From: Cytobacillus firmus DS1
GTDB lineage: Bacteria > Bacillota > Bacilli > Bacillales > Cytobacillaceae
Length of the DNA: 64,000 bases
Direction: 5' to 3'
Assembly: GCF_000565285.1 (NCBI RefSeq)
Contig: NZ_APVL01000004.1
Coordinates: 1 to 64,000 of the forward strand
Below the pieces are notes generated by a model. That model did not search any database. It had not been told where the DNA came from and worked only from the letters and a program-made list of their open reading frames with translations. Made by a program: the position numbers and the translations under genes. How positions within the stretch are numbered: position 1 is the stretch's first letter; each line of letters starts with the position of its first letter. This document shows positions 24,332-34,524 of the stretch, piece after piece.

Positions 24332-25324
24332 ATGGAAAAAGCAGTTGATGCTTTAATGACGGAAGAAATCCTCCATCATTTCTTAAGTATCTTTTCTTTG
24401 AATACAGTGAATTATAAAAAGCTGGGTGACTTTGAAAACTATGTCTATCAAGCTTCAAAAGATGGGGAAGAGCTTATTTTGAGAATTACCCATTCGACAC
24501 ATCGCAAGCTGGAGGAGCTTTTTTCAGAAGTTGACTGGATGAGTTATTTAAGAAAAGAAGGTGTGAAGGTTCCAAAGGTTGTTCCTTCAAAAAGTGGGAA
24601 TATGGTTGAATCCTTGGAAGCTGGTGATGGATCTGTCTTTTATGCTGGCCTGTTTTCAAAAGCAGAGGGAAAACCAATCAGTGTTCGTGCACCGGAATTC
24701 AATAAGGAGTTATTTCATGCGTGGGGAAGAGCAGTGGGGAAAATGCATGCAGCCACAAAGTCCTATGTTCCTTCTGCTGACATTGTCCCGCGCATGCAAT
24801 GGGATGAAGAAGAACTGCTGACAGTTGAAAAATATATACCCGAAGAAGATCAATTAATCGTTAAGAATACTAAGGATTTATTGAATCAGCTTCAACATTT
24901 GCCAAAGCATAAAAATAATTATGGCCTTATTCATACGGATATTCATTCCGGAAACTTTTTCTATGACGGAAAAGATATACATGTATTTGATTTTGATGAC
25001 TGCTGTTATCATTGGTTTGCATCTGATATCGCCATTCCACTGTATTATTCACTTTTATATAAGTTCAAAGAGGCGGATCCGGCAGAAGTAAATATCTTTG
25101 GCAAGATATTCCTCAACTCCTTTTTGGATGGCTATCGGCTGGAAAATGAAATCCCCGGTGACTTGGAAAAACAGCTGCCTTTATTCCTGAGGCTTAGGGA
25201 TATCACATTGTATTCCGTTCTCCATAAAAAAATCGCACCTGAGAACAGGGATCCTCAGCTATTAGTAATGATGAAGGCGATAAAGGATCGAATCGAGAGA
25301 AACGCTCCAATGTATTTATGCTAA
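24332..25324 (+). CDS. Aminoglycoside phosphotransferase-like small-molecule kinase
   Basis: A 330-residue APH/choline-kinase fold protein. The Brenner motif is LIHTDIHSGNFFYD (about residues 201-214) and the metal-binding motif is VFDFDDC. The N-terminal lobe has YQASKDGEELILRIT. The family ranges from antibiotic kinases to homoserine, thiamine and fructosamine kinases; nothing here specifies a substrate. The ATG at 24332 follows AGGGGAG. Convergent with the KinD-like gene, sharing a terminator. Confidence 0.8.
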   Translation: MEKAVDALMTEEILHHFLSIFSLNTVNYKKLGDFENYVYQASKDGEELILRITHSTHRKLEELFSEVDWMSYLRKEGVKVPKVVPSKSGNMVESLEAGDGSVFYAGLFSKAEGKPISVRAPEFNKELFHAWGRAVGKMHAATKSYVPSADIVPRMQWDEEELLTVEKYIPEEDQLIVKNTKDLLNQLQHLPKHKNNYGLIHTDIHSGNFFYDGKDIHVFDFDDCCYHWFASDIAIPLYYSLLYKFKEADPAEVNIFGKIFLNSFLDGYRLENEIPGDLEKQLPLFLRLRDITLYSVLHKKIAPENRDPQLLVMMKAIKDRIERNAPMYLC

Positions 25325-25361
25325 AAAGGAAGGTGCCTGGAATCATGCACCTTCCCTTTTT
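25323..25361. terminator. Bidirectional terminator between the phosphotransferase and KinD-like genes
   Basis: AAAAAGGAAGGTGC pairs with GCACCTTCCCTTTTT (one bulged C), with T runs on both strands. Confidence 0.8.
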
Positions 25362-26859
25362 ATGGGTTTTTGACCGGCAGAAAAATATCTACATGAGTAC
25401 CCTTCGTTTCTTCGCTTGTAATAAATATTTCACCGCCGAAAGAATGCACAATGCGCCTGCAGACCACAAGACCAAGACCTGTACCCATTTCCTTCGAAGT
25501 GTAAAATGGATGAAATATTTTTTCTATTTCACCTTCTGGAATACCGGAGCCTGTATCTGCGATTTTTAGCTGACACCTGGATTGCATTTTATTCAGCTTT
25601 ATTGTAAGCTTTCCGCCGCCCTCCATTGATTCAAAAGCATTTTTCGTCAAATTCAGGATAACCTGTTTCATCTGATCTTTCGTACAATCGACCACGACGG
25701 GTTCATCTGAAAAAACAGATTCAAAAGTGACATTGTGTAAATTAGCTTCAGAGAGTATTAAAGGTTCTAGTTCCTTTATAATACTTCTCAAATCCATTGC
25801 TTCTGTTTTTTGAGCAGTAGGTTTACCCAGAATTAAAAATTCACTGACAATCTCATTAATTCTGCTTATCTCATCATTTATGACCGAAAAATAATACTGG
25901 TCGTGTGTGTTCGTATATTTTTCACTCAAAAGCTGAATAAGGCCTTTTATTCCTGTCAAAGGGTTTCTGATTTCATGGGCTGTGCTGGCAGCCAGAGTAC
26001 CTACCAATTCCAGCTTTTGCAGTTCATTTTCCTTTTTTTCCTTTTCAGTCTGTTTTTTAAGCCTTAAATATTTTATGAAGAGAAAAAGAATATGGATTAT
26101 TATTATTAATACAAGGATTGACCGGAAAGCATCCTTAATAATTTTCAGCATGTCTCTTGGCGGAAATTCCACTTTTACACTCCAGGGCAGCCTGTCAATC
26201 GGGATTGTAATGCTATTTTGACTTGAAAAGGATGAGTCTCCATTCATATTGATGTCCATAATCGTTTTCCTTTTAGAATTAAGAACGGAAAGCCGTGCAT
26301 CAGGAGTAAGAAGCCTCATAATATTTTGTACGTAATCCACCCTCATATGTGCCACAATAATAGAGATTACATTTCCATCGTCATTCAATACCGGCTTACC
26401 TATCCCAACGACTGTTTGCCCATTTGTCAATGTTTCAGGAGTATTGGAAATAACAATATCTTTCGTGAGCAAAACCTCTTTTAGATATTTCTTCTCAGAT
26501 AAATCGGAGTTCGCTAAAAATTGATTTGATCCTGTGAGAACCATTCCGCTGGGATCAAGAAGGTAAATTCCTCCATAACGGGGATCCATTTGATTGGCTT
26601 TTTGGAGCAGAGGCTCAAGCTTATCAGAAGGCGTGTCCGCACTTCCCGCAGTCAGTGAAAGCATCTCAAGTGTGGTCACAGTTTCAGAAATAAACTGGTC
26701 CCAGCTTCTTTGATGTATGGAGCCAATCCATTTTGCTTCTTCCAGTCTTTCCATATCGTTTTGTTTAACAGAATCCATAAACAAAAGGATGCTGCCGGCT
26801 AAAGTGGGAATAATTACTGCGAATAAATAAAGCAGGAAATTTCTGTTTCGATTATTCAT
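25360..26859 (-). CDS. Membrane sensor histidine kinase, KinD-like
   Basis: A 499-residue kinase: TM1 at about 7-28, an extracellular dCache-type sensor (about 30-240, including YGGIYLLDPSGMVLTGSN and ARLSVLNSKRKTIMDIN), TM2 at about 245-265, HisKA with His295 in AASTAHEIRNPLTG, and HATPase with NLTKNAFESM and DTGSGIPEG/GTGLGLVV. It matches KinD (YkvD) of the B. subtilis phosphorelay, and a MarR gene lies nearby as ykvE does in B. subtilis. No cognate regulator adjoins. The ATG has GGAGTT upstream. Confidence 0.8.
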   Translation of the reverse strand: MNNRNRNFLLYLFAVIIPTLAGSILLFMDSVKQNDMERLEEAKWIGSIHQRSWDQFISETVTTLEMLSLTAGSADTPSDKLEPLLQKANQMDPRYGGIYLLDPSGMVLTGSNQFLANSDLSEKKYLKEVLLTKDIVISNTPETLTNGQTVVGIGKPVLNDDGNVISIIVAHMRVDYVQNIMRLLTPDARLSVLNSKRKTIMDINMNGDSSFSSQNSITIPIDRLPWSVKVEFPPRDMLKIIKDAFRSILVLIIIIHILFLFIKYLRLKKQTEKEKKENELQKLELVGTLAASTAHEIRNPLTGIKGLIQLLSEKYTNTHDQYYFSVINDEISRINEIVSEFLILGKPTAQKTEAMDLRSIIKELEPLILSEANLHNVTFESVFSDEPVVVDCTKDQMKQVILNLTKNAFESMEGGGKLTIKLNKMQSRCQLKIADTGSGIPEGEIEKIFHPFYTSKEMGTGLGLVVCRRIVHSFGGEIFITSEETKGTHVDIFLPVKNP

Positions 26860-26989
26860 GAGGTTAACTCCAGATTAATTAGGTTAATTTGTCCTTAGCT
26901 AACTGACATTATCAATATTATACCATTTTGTGTTAAAAGAGGTTTATTTCTTTCAAAGGAATGTTATTTTATATGTAAGGAGGGGTTTG

Positions 26990-28573
26990 ATGAAATCGGA
27001 AGCTTTACTCACCATTTTAGCTACTAGTGATGTCCATGGTCATGTTTATCCATATTTTTATGGAACGGATGAAAACGCTGAGCATGGTCTGGGCAAACTT
27101 GCAGCGTTAATAAAAAGAGAAAAGGAACAATCTGAGATCTCCATTCTTATTGATAATGGTGATTTGATCCAGGGAACTCCTCTGACTTATTATTATTCCA
27201 GATTCCTGAAAAACCAAAAAAATCCCATGATACAAATATTAAATATGCTTGAATATGATGCAGCTGTCATCGGGAATCACGAATTTAACTATGGAAAGAA
27301 CACTCTTGCAAGAGCGGTAAGTGAATCCAATTTCCCTTGGCTTTCAGCTAATATCTTATTCAATTCAACAAAGGAAACTTATTTCGGGCTTCCTTATAAG
27401 ATAAAAACCTTTGCAAATGGTTTGAAAACAGCGGTAATAGGTGTCACAACCCAGTATATTCCAAATTGGGAGAAAAAGCAGCATATTGAGCAGCTTTCAT
27501 TCGAATCTGCGGTAGTTAGCTTGAAAAGGTGGGTTTCCTATATTCAGGAGGAAGAAAAGCCGGACTTGATTATCGTCTCTTATCATGGGGGCTTTGAAAA
27601 GGATATCAGAACAGGTGAACTGACTGAAGAACAAACAGGAGAAAATGAAGCCTACAGAATCTGCACAGATGTTCCAGGTATTGATGTTCTGATAACCGGG
27701 CATCAGCATCGTTTTATTGAAGGGGAACAAGTGAATGGTGTATCTATTGTCCAGCCGGGATTTAATGGCCAGGCGCTTGCAAAGGTAACAGTAAAATTCA
27801 GAAAAAAACACAATGATTGGCTGATTGATGAAAAACACTCTGCCTTAATTTATCTCAATGGAATCATGCCTGATCATGAGGTCCTTCAGCTTGCCGGGTA
27901 TTATGAATCGAAAACCCAGAATTGGCTTGATATGGTAATAGGTGAGATCGAAGGAGACATGGTGATTGAAGATATTTTAGAAGCCCGCCTCAAGGAGCAT
28001 CCGCTGATTGAATTCATTAATAAAGTGCAGATGGAAGCAGCTGGTGCTGATATTTCCTGTACTGCGCTGTTTCATGAGGGAGCACCGGGTTTCAAATCTA
28101 AAGTAACGATGAGAGAAATAGTTTCTAATTATATTTATCCGAATTCGCTATGTGTCCTGAGAATTTCCGGAAAGGACATTAAGGATGCTTTAGAGCGGTC
28201 AGCATCTTATTTTGAATTGAGCAGTGACGGGGAAATTATAGTGAATCCTGAATTTTCATATCCAAAGCCACAGCATTATAATTACGATATGTGGGAAGGA
28301 ATTGAATATAAAATCGATGTTTCCCGCCAAAAGGGCAGCCGGATTACAAAGCTTCTTTATAAGGGACATCCTATCAGGGAGGATGGCGAGTACCGCGCAG
28401 TAATGAACAATTACCGGGCTGCAGGCGGCGGAGGATATTATATGTTCAAGGACAAACCGATGGAAAAAGAGATATTAACCGATATGACTGAATTGATTGC
28501 CGACTATTTTTCTGAAAAGGGAAAGATAATCCCGACTCTGAACTGCAATTGGGAGGTTGTAGCCGGCAAATGA
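26990..28573 (+). CDS. 5'-nucleotidase/metallophosphatase, UshA-like two-domain, cytoplasmic
   Basis: A 527-residue enzyme. The metallophosphatase half has ATSDVHGHVYP (metal Asp and His), IDNGDLIQGTP, VIGNHEFNYG, VSYHGG and TGHQHR. The C-terminal 5'-nucleotidase domain has MREIVSNYIYPN, LRISGKDIKDALERSA and YRAAGGGGYYMF. There is no signal peptide, so it acts inside the cell like YunD rather than secreted UshA. The ATG at 26990 follows AAGGAGGGG; the longer frame upstream is leader. Likely dephosphorylates nucleotides or cyclic nucleotides; substrate not settled. Confidence 0.85.
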   Translation: MKSEALLTILATSDVHGHVYPYFYGTDENAEHGLGKLAALIKREKEQSEISILIDNGDLIQGTPLTYYYSRFLKNQKNPMIQILNMLEYDAAVIGNHEFNYGKNTLARAVSESNFPWLSANILFNSTKETYFGLPYKIKTFANGLKTAVIGVTTQYIPNWEKKQHIEQLSFESAVVSLKRWVSYIQEEEKPDLIIVSYHGGFEKDIRTGELTEEQTGENEAYRICTDVPGIDVLITGHQHRFIEGEQVNGVSIVQPGFNGQALAKVTVKFRKKHNDWLIDEKHSALIYLNGIMPDHEVLQLAGYYESKTQNWLDMVIGEIEGDMVIEDILEARLKEHPLIEFINKVQMEAAGADISCTALFHEGAPGFKSKVTMREIVSNYIYPNSLCVLRISGKDIKDALERSASYFELSSDGEIIVNPEFSYPKPQHYNYDMWEGIEYKIDVSRQKGSRITKLLYKGHPIREDGEYRAVMNNYRAAGGGGYYMFKDKPMEKEILTDMTELIADYFSEKGKIIPTLNCNWEVVAGK

Positions 28574-28665
28574 TTCTAATCTGTTAAATTGACAGCTTTC
28601 TTCCCGTTTTCTATAATGATTGAGAATTGATTGATGTAAACGCTACTCATTAAAAGGTAAAGGGA

Positions 28666-29130
28666 TTGGATAAAATGGGGTCTGAACAAATTGACCAATC
28701 GTTGAAATTGTTTATTGTCCTGTCCAGGGCATACCGGGCTATTAATGAAAATGTAAATAAACGAATACAAACTTACGGAGTAAATCCAACTGAATTTGCA
28801 GTTTTGGAGCTGCTGTACCATAAAGGTGACCAGCCTCTGCAGCAAATCGGCGGGAAAATACTATTGGCAAGCGGAAGCATCACATATGTAGTGGACAAGC
28901 TGGAGCAGAAAGGCCTGTTAAAAAGGGTCGCATGCCCTACTGACAGAAGAGTAACCTTTGCGCAAATAACAGATGAGGGAAAAGTATTTATCGAAAATAT
29001 TTTTCCTGACCATGAAAAACATATACATTCACTTATGAACGAGCTGACTTCAGAAGAAAAAGGTACAGCCATTGAGCTATTAAAGAAGCTGGGACTGTCA
29101 ATCTCCCATGACAAAAATGGGGGAAATTAA
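28666..29130 (+). CDS. MarR-family transcriptional regulator (YkvE-like)
   Basis: A 154-residue winged-helix regulator. HTH and wing are at about residues 45-100 (LQQIGGKILLASGSITYVVD then VACPTDRRVTFAQITDEG), flanked by dimerisation helices. B. subtilis ykvE lies next to kinD, as here with a nucleotidase gene interposed. Start is TTG at 28666 (AAAGGT upstream) or ATG at 28675; the sequence does not decide. No operator was identified. Confidence 0.85.
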   Translation: MDKMGSEQIDQSLKLFIVLSRAYRAINENVNKRIQTYGVNPTEFAVLELLYHKGDQPLQQIGGKILLASGSITYVVDKLEQKGLLKRVACPTDRRVTFAQITDEGKVFIENIFPDHEKHIHSLMNELTSEEKGTAIELLKKLGLSISHDKNGGN

Positions 29131-29186
29131 TCAGGCTGAATTCATAGACAAAAATACAGCAATCTTAGAAAAAAGAGCCATTAATT

Positions 29187-29215
29187 AAAACAGCCTTGAC
29201 CGGCTGTTTTTTTTA
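29187..29215 (+). terminator. Terminator of the MarR gene
   Basis: AAAACAGCC/GGCTGTTTT stem with six-base loop and a run of eight or more T. Confidence 0.88.
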
Positions 29216-29323
29216 TTTTGTGCCCGATAAGATATGTTTAGGGGAGGAATCATCTAAATATTGTCGAATTAGTTTAGTGGTTTGTTTATAAATCGATATA
29301 CATATACACGAGGGGGCAGTAAT

Positions 29324-31018
29324 GTGAGATTTGAAGACTATACATATGTTCGTCCGGATCTTGAGAAAATAAAGGGGCAATTTGAAGCAGCGCTTCAAAA
29401 GTTCGAAGATGCAGCTTCTGCAGAACAGCAAAATCAGGCTATGAAAGAAATTAATGATATTCGCAATGATGTCGGTACCATGTTCAACCTATGCTATATC
29501 AGACATTCAGTAGATACGAATGATGAATATTACAAAGCAGAGCAGGATTATATGGATGAGATTCAGCCTGAAGTAGAAGGGTTTGTTACAAAGTATTATC
29601 AGGCTTTGGTTAATTCCAGGTTCAGGGCAGAGCTTGAAGAACGCTGGGGAAATCAGCTGTTTGCGCTTGCAGAAGCACAATTGAAAGTGTTCTCGCCAGA
29701 GATTGTTCCGCTTTTGCAAAAAGAAAATAAGCTTTCTTCAGAATATACGAAATTAATTGCTTCAGCCAAGATTGATTTTGAAGGTGAAGAACGCACCCTT
29801 GCCCAATTGGAGCCATTTACTCAATCTACAGATCGTGAAATGCGCAAAAAAGCAAGTGAGGCCCGCTTTGGTTTTCTGGCTGAAAATGAAAATGAACTGG
29901 ACCGTATATATGATGAGCTTGTCAGGGTTAGAACAGAGATCGCCCATAAGCTTGGGTACAAGAATTTTGTTGAACTGGCGTACTTCCGCATGTACCGGAC
30001 AGATTATAACGCGGAAATGGTTGCAAACTTCCGTAAGCAGGTGAAGGATTTCATCGTTCCGATCGCCACAAGGCTTAAGGAAAGGCAAAGAGAGCGAATT
30101 GGCGTTGATAAGCTGAAATTTTACGATGAAGGATTTGAATTTAAAACGGGTAATGCCGTACCAAAAGGTGACCCTCACTGGATAATTAAAAACGGACAAA
30201 AAATGTATGATGAGTTATCCGGGAAAACAAGCGAATTTTTCTCATACATGAGAGAAAATAATCTTATGGACCTGGTAGCCAAAAAGGGAAAAGCAGGGGG
30301 CGGCTATTGCACTTACATTGAAAACTATAAATCCCCATTCATTTTCTCTAATTTCAATGGGACCTCAGGAGATATTGATGTTCTTACCCATGAAGCAGGC
30401 CATGCATTCCAGGTCTATTCAAGCAGTCATTTTGAAATACCTGAATATAACTGGCCAACCTATGAAGCAGCTGAAATTCACTCCATGAGCATGGAATTTT
30501 TCACATGGCCTTGGATGGAAGGTTTCTTTAGAGAGGATACGGAGAAATACAAGTTTTCACACTTGAGCGGAGGACTCCTCTTCCTGCCTTATGGCGTATC
30601 AGTTGATGAATTCCAGCATTGGGTATATGAAAACCCGGAAGCAACACCGCAGGAAAGAAAACAGGCATGGAGAGAGATTGAGAAGAAATACTTGCCGCAT
30701 AAAGATTATGATGGCAACGAGTATTTAGAGAACGGCGGATTCTGGCAGCGGCAGGGCCATATCTACAATTCTCCATTCTATTATATTGATTATACATTGG
30801 CCCAAATCTGTGCATTCCAGTTTTGGAAAAGGTCCAGGGAGAACCAGGAAGAGGCTTGGAAAGATTATTTAAAACTATGCCAGCTTGGAGGCAGCAAGCC
30901 TTTCACTGGACTTGTTAAAGAAGCTGGATTGATTTCTCCTTTTGAAGAGGGGTGTGTCGAGTCAGTTATCGGGGAAATTGAAAATTGGCTGAATTCAGTG
31001 AATGATAAAGGTTTATAA
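29324..31018 (+). CDS. M3-family oligoendopeptidase (PepF-like)
   Basis: A 564-residue cytoplasmic zinc peptidase that degrades short peptides. The zinc site is VLTHEAGHAFQVY (HExxH) with the downstream Glu in YEAAEIHSMSMEF. Length is normal for this M3 group. The GTG at 29324 follows GAGGGGGC; the frame to 29282 reaches into untranslated leader. A single gene convergent with clpE. TTGTCGAA at 29261-29268, upstream, resembles a Spo0A box but is unsupported. Confidence 0.88.
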   Translation: MRFEDYTYVRPDLEKIKGQFEAALQKFEDAASAEQQNQAMKEINDIRNDVGTMFNLCYIRHSVDTNDEYYKAEQDYMDEIQPEVEGFVTKYYQALVNSRFRAELEERWGNQLFALAEAQLKVFSPEIVPLLQKENKLSSEYTKLIASAKIDFEGEERTLAQLEPFTQSTDREMRKKASEARFGFLAENENELDRIYDELVRVRTEIAHKLGYKNFVELAYFRMYRTDYNAEMVANFRKQVKDFIVPIATRLKERQRERIGVDKLKFYDEGFEFKTGNAVPKGDPHWIIKNGQKMYDELSGKTSEFFSYMRENNLMDLVAKKGKAGGGYCTYIENYKSPFIFSNFNGTSGDIDVLTHEAGHAFQVYSSSHFEIPEYNWPTYEAAEIHSMSMEFFTWPWMEGFFREDTEKYKFSHLSGGLLFLPYGVSVDEFQHWVYENPEATPQERKQAWREIEKKYLPHKDYDGNEYLENGGFWQRQGHIYNSPFYYIDYTLAQICAFQFWKRSRENQEEAWKDYLKLCQLGGSKPFTGLVKEAGLISPFEEGCVESVIGEIENWLNSVNDKGL

Positions 31019-31028
31019 AATAAAAAAG

Positions 31029-31053
31029 AGAGCCGGTTATGAATTCCGGCTCT
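31029..31053. terminator. Hairpin between the oligoendopeptidase gene and clpE
   Basis: AGAGCCGG/CCGGCTCT stem with nine-base loop between the convergent stop codons; on the minus strand TTTTTTA follows. Confidence 0.75.
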
Positions 31054-31061
31054 TATCCATC

Positions 31062-33218
31062 TTATTGCTGCATTGGTTTAATGACAATGAAGTCGTTTTC
31101 CAGCTCGGCCTGTAAATGGTTATTACCGCCATGGTCAATGATGAAATCTGCAATTTTGTCTTCAAGCTCATCCTGGATAATTCTTCTTAATGGCCTTGCG
31201 CCAAAAGCAGGGTGGTATCCGTCTTCTGCTAATTTCTCCTTAACTTCCTGGGTGACAGTCAATTCAAGCTCCTGATCATTTAATGTTTCCTGCAGCTCAT
31301 TGAGCATTATGTCGACAATTCTCAATAAGTGCTCTTTTTTCAATGCTTTAAATTCGATAATGCCATCAAAACGGTTCAGGAATTCCGGCTTAAAGAAGGT
31401 TCCGAGCGAGTCCAGAATATTTGAGTCTTTGACGGCATCAGCTGCACCAAATCCTACATGGACTTCTTTTTGCCCGACTCCTGCGTTGCTTGTCATGATA
31501 ATGACTGTATCTTTAAAGCTGACAGTGCGGCCCTGGCTATCTGTAAGGCGTCCATCTTCCAGTATTTGAAGGAACATGTGCTGTACATCCGGATGTGCTT
31601 TTTCTATCTCATCAAGCAGGATAATGCTGTACGGATTTCTGCGCACCTTTTCAGTAAGTTGTCCTGCTTCTTCATGACCTACATATCCAGGAGGGGAACC
31701 GATAATTTTAGACACACTGTGCTTTTCCATATATTCACTCATATCAAGCCTGATCATGCTGTCTTTTGAGCCGAACAGCTCCTCTGCAAGTGTTTTTGTT
31801 AATTCAGTCTTCCCGACACCTGTTGGCCCGACAAATAGGAAAGATCCAATTGGGCGGTGCTTGGATTTAAGTCCTGCACGGCTCCTGCGGATTGCCTTTG
31901 CAACTTTTTGTACGGCTTCCCGCTGTCCAATTACTTTTTGTGCGAGATTTTCCTCAAGGTTTTGCATTTTTTCCTGTTCATTTTCAGCTAATTTGCCGAC
32001 AGGAATCCCTGTTTTCTTCTCAATAATCTCCTGAATAAGACTTGTTTCGATAACCGGCCTTTCAGCCTTATTTTCTCCGTTTAATGCCTGCTGGAGTTTT
32101 ATTTCCTCTTCACGGAGTTTTGCAGCCTCTTCATATTTTTCTTCTTTTAAGACATCTTCTTTCTGCCTGCTGATTTCTTTCAGCTTTTTTTCAATATCTT
32201 CTGCCGGTATATATCCTGACTGAAGGTTCATTTTCGAACCTGCTTCATCCATTAGATCAATGGCTTTGTCAGGAAGGAACCTGTCCTGAATATATCGGCT
32301 TGACAGCTGTACACACGCTCTTATGGCATCTTCTGTGAAAGAAACATCATGATAATCTTCATATTTTTGTTTCAGGCCCATTAAGATGTCAAATGCCTCA
32401 TCCGCAGTCGGCTCATTTACTTGTACAGGCTGGAATCTGCGTTCGAGAGCCGGATCCTTTTCAATCTGGCGATATTCTTTCAAAGTAGTGGCTCCGACTA
32501 GTTGCAGCTCACCCCGTGCAAGGGCAGGCTTTAGTATATTGCCGGCATCCATCGACCCTTCAGCTGATCCTGCTCCGACAAGTAAATGGATTTCATCTAT
32601 AAATAGAATAATATTCTTCCTAGTTTGAAGCTCTGAAATCAGCTGCTTCATGCGTTCCTCGAATTGGCCGCGAATGCCGGTATTGGCAACCAGGGATGCC
32701 ACATCAAGCAAATAGACTTCTTTATTTAGAAGTTTCTTTGGGGCCCGTCCCTCGGCAATATTAATCGCCAGCCCTTCAGCAATAGCAGTTTTGCCTACTC
32801 CCGGCTCGCCTATTAAGACCGGATTATTTTTGCTTCTTCTATTTAATATTTCAGTCACACGATTTATTTCTTCGTCCCGTCCGATGACCGGATCAATTAA
32901 ACCAGCTTTTGCAAGCTGTGTAAGATTTCGTCCAAATTGATCGATAAAACCGCCGTTGTCCTGATTGTGTCCCGGCGCTTCTTTTAAAGGCTGGTAGTTT
33001 TCATTTCCTTGAGAGGATGCCATCTTTTTAAAGAAATCCTCTAAAGGCATTTGGCCAAAACCTGAAAAGCCGCTCAAAGCAGGTCCAAAGGAAGTAAGGC
33101 TTTTTTGCTTTTCAGTTTGATAACAGCTATGGCAAAGGTTAAGGTTTCGTTCATTTCCATTCACATTCAGTCTTAATTGTACATTTGCTTCTTTTAATTG
33201 ACATTTTTGACAAAGCAT
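31062..33218 (-). CDS. clpE: ATP-dependent Clp protease ATP-binding subunit ClpE
   Basis: A 718-residue Hsp100 unfoldase that delivers proteins to ClpP. The N-terminal zinc finger (MLCQKC at 1-6 and LCHSCY near 29) separates ClpE from ClpC. It has two AAA modules: Walker [14 protein letters not shown] and [13 protein letters not shown], Walker [10 protein letters not shown] and [10 protein letters not shown], plus a UVR-like linker ([12 protein letters not shown]). The ATG at 33218 follows TGGAGGT; the frame to 33335 crosses the promoter. CtsR operators overlap the promoter. Confidence 0.95.
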   Translation of the reverse strand: MLCQKCQLKEANVQLRLNVNGNERNLNLCHSCYQTEKQKSLTSFGPALSGFSGFGQMPLEDFFKKMASSQGNENYQPLKEAPGHNQDNGGFIDQFGRNLTQLAKAGLIDPVIGRDEEINRVTEILNRRSKNNPVLIGEPGVGKTAIAEGLAINIAEGRAPKKLLNKEVYLLDVASLVANTGIRGQFEERMKQLISELQTRKNIILFIDEIHLLVGAGSAEGSMDAGNILKPALARGELQLVGATTLKEYRQIEKDPALERRFQPVQVNEPTADEAFDILMGLKQKYEDYHDVSFTEDAIRACVQLSSRYIQDRFLPDKAIDLMDEAGSKMNLQSGYIPAEDIEKKLKEISRQKEDVLKEEKYEEAAKLREEEIKLQQALNGENKAERPVIETSLIQEIIEKKTGIPVGKLAENEQEKMQNLEENLAQKVIGQREAVQKVAKAIRRSRAGLKSKHRPIGSFLFVGPTGVGKTELTKTLAEELFGSKDSMIRLDMSEYMEKHSVSKIIGSPPGYVGHEEAGQLTEKVRRNPYSIILLDEIEKAHPDVQHMFLQILEDGRLTDSQGRTVSFKDTVIIMTSNAGVGQKEVHVGFGAADAVKDSNILDSLGTFFKPEFLNRFDGIIEFKALKKEHLLRIVDIMLNELQETLNDQELELTVTQEVKEKLAEDGYHPAFGARPLRRIIQDELEDKIADFIIDHGGNNHLQAELENDFIVIKPMQQ

Positions 33219-33251
33219 TCTGCATACCTCCATTAAAAAAAATGGTCTGAC

Positions 33252-33307
33252 TTTGACTATATTTGACCTTATATCAATATTATAATTTGACCTTCTTTGA
33301 CTTTCAA
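33252..33307 (-). promoter_or_regulatory. clpE promoter with two CtsR operators
   Basis: On the minus strand TTGAAA (33302-33307), a 17-base spacer and TATAAT (33279-33284) form a near-consensus sigma-A promoter. Two CtsR heptad boxes, AGTCAAA-GAA-GGTCAAA (33286-33302) and GGTCAAA-TAT-AGTCAAA (33252-33268), lie in the spacer and just downstream of the start site. Confidence 0.92.
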
Positions 33308-33416
33308 GTGATTTGTTTATGGAATTTCTACCCAATCTGAAGTTTATCTTTAAAGCAAAAAAGCTCGTCTTTGTTTGTACCAGCCTACATATATTGGAAA
33401 GGAAGGAGGAGATTAA

Positions 33417-34475
33417 GTGAAGACGAATTGGGGGGCAGCTTTCCAGATCGCTGCCGTTTATGTGGGAACCGTGGTGGGAGCGGGCTTTGCCACTGGCAGG
33501 GAGATTGTAGAGTTTTTTTCCCGATTTGGTTTTATCGGTTTAATTGGGATACTGATGAGCGGTTATATATTTATTTTTCTCGGTTCCAAATTAATGAGAA
33601 TCTCTGCACAGATAAAGGCAGCATCCTACCAGGAATTAAATGAATATTTATTTGGAAGATTTTTTGGTTCTGCCATTAATATATTAATGCTGTTTATGCT
33701 GCTTGGCGTATGTGCAGTTATGCTGTCAGGTGCAGGAGCAGTGTTTGAGGAACAGATTGGCATCAGCAAGACTGCAGGATTGCTCGTAACGATAGGGTTA
33801 ACGATTATTACAATGATAGTGGGTATTCGCGGATTATTTGCTGTTAATACCTTTGTTGTTCCGATGATGATTGCATTTAGCTTTATTTTATTGTTTATAA
33901 GCATGAAGCTTCCTAATTTTGCAGAACAAGTTCTATTTATTCCATATGCTGAAGATGGATGGAAGGCGGTTGTGGCACCGTTTTCTTATACTGCTCTGAA
34001 TTTAACATTGGCGCAGGCAGTCTTGGTGCCTGTGGCTTCTGAAATAAATGATGACCGGACAATCAAATGGGGCGGATACCTTGGTGGAGCCGCATTGACA
34101 CTCATTTTGCTTTCCAGCCATTTAACACTTATGATGCTGCCGAATCTGGAAGCATATGATATCCCGATGGCCGCCATTGTAAAGACATTGGCATCATCGT
34201 TTTATTGGATTTTTGTGTTTGTCATCTATGGAGAGATTTTCACATCTGTTATTGGGAATGTGTTTGGCATTGAGAGACAGGTGAAAAAACACTTTTCCGT
34301 GCCGAGTATTTTAATTGTGGGCTTTATCTTTGTAGTTTGTTACTTTATCAGTTTAATCAATTATGGAACATTGCTATCTTATTTATATCCGATTTTTGGA
34401 TATGTAAGTTTGACCTTTATTATTCTTTTGTGGATGAAGCCGTTTGAGGATGGAAGTAAGGGGAAGAAAGTGTGA
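33417..34475 (+). CDS. ykvI: YkvI-family integral membrane protein
   Basis: A 352-residue protein with about ten membrane segments, related to the APC/LeuT-type transporters. The opening, [20 protein letters not shown] then IVEFF, is characteristic of YkvI, whose substrate is unknown. The GTG at 33417 follows GGAAGGAGGAG. In B. subtilis ykvI also lies beside clpE. Here it is divergent from clpE and shares its upstream region. Confidence 0.85.
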   Translation: MKTNWGAAFQIAAVYVGTVVGAGFATGREIVEFFSRFGFIGLIGILMSGYIFIFLGSKLMRISAQIKAASYQELNEYLFGRFFGSAINILMLFMLLGVCAVMLSGAGAVFEEQIGISKTAGLLVTIGLTIITMIVGIRGLFAVNTFVVPMMIAFSFILLFISMKLPNFAEQVLFIPYAEDGWKAVVAPFSYTALNLTLAQAVLVPVASEINDDRTIKWGGYLGGAALTLILLSSHLTLMMLPNLEAYDIPMAAIVKTLASSFYWIFVFVIYGEIFTSVIGNVFGIERQVKKHFSVPSILIVGFIFVVCYFISLINYGTLLSYLYPIFGYVSLTFIILLWMKPFEDGSKGKKV

Positions 34476-34485
34476 TAAAACCAGA

Positions 34486-34514
34486 AAAGAGATCCGTTTT
34501 ATATGGATCTCTTT
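34486..34514. terminator. Bidirectional hairpin between ykvI and a lipoprotein gene
   Basis: AAAGAGATCC/GGATCTCTTT ten-pair stem with nine-base loop between convergent stop codons. Confidence 0.7.
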
Positions 34515-34524
34515 CAAACTCCTG

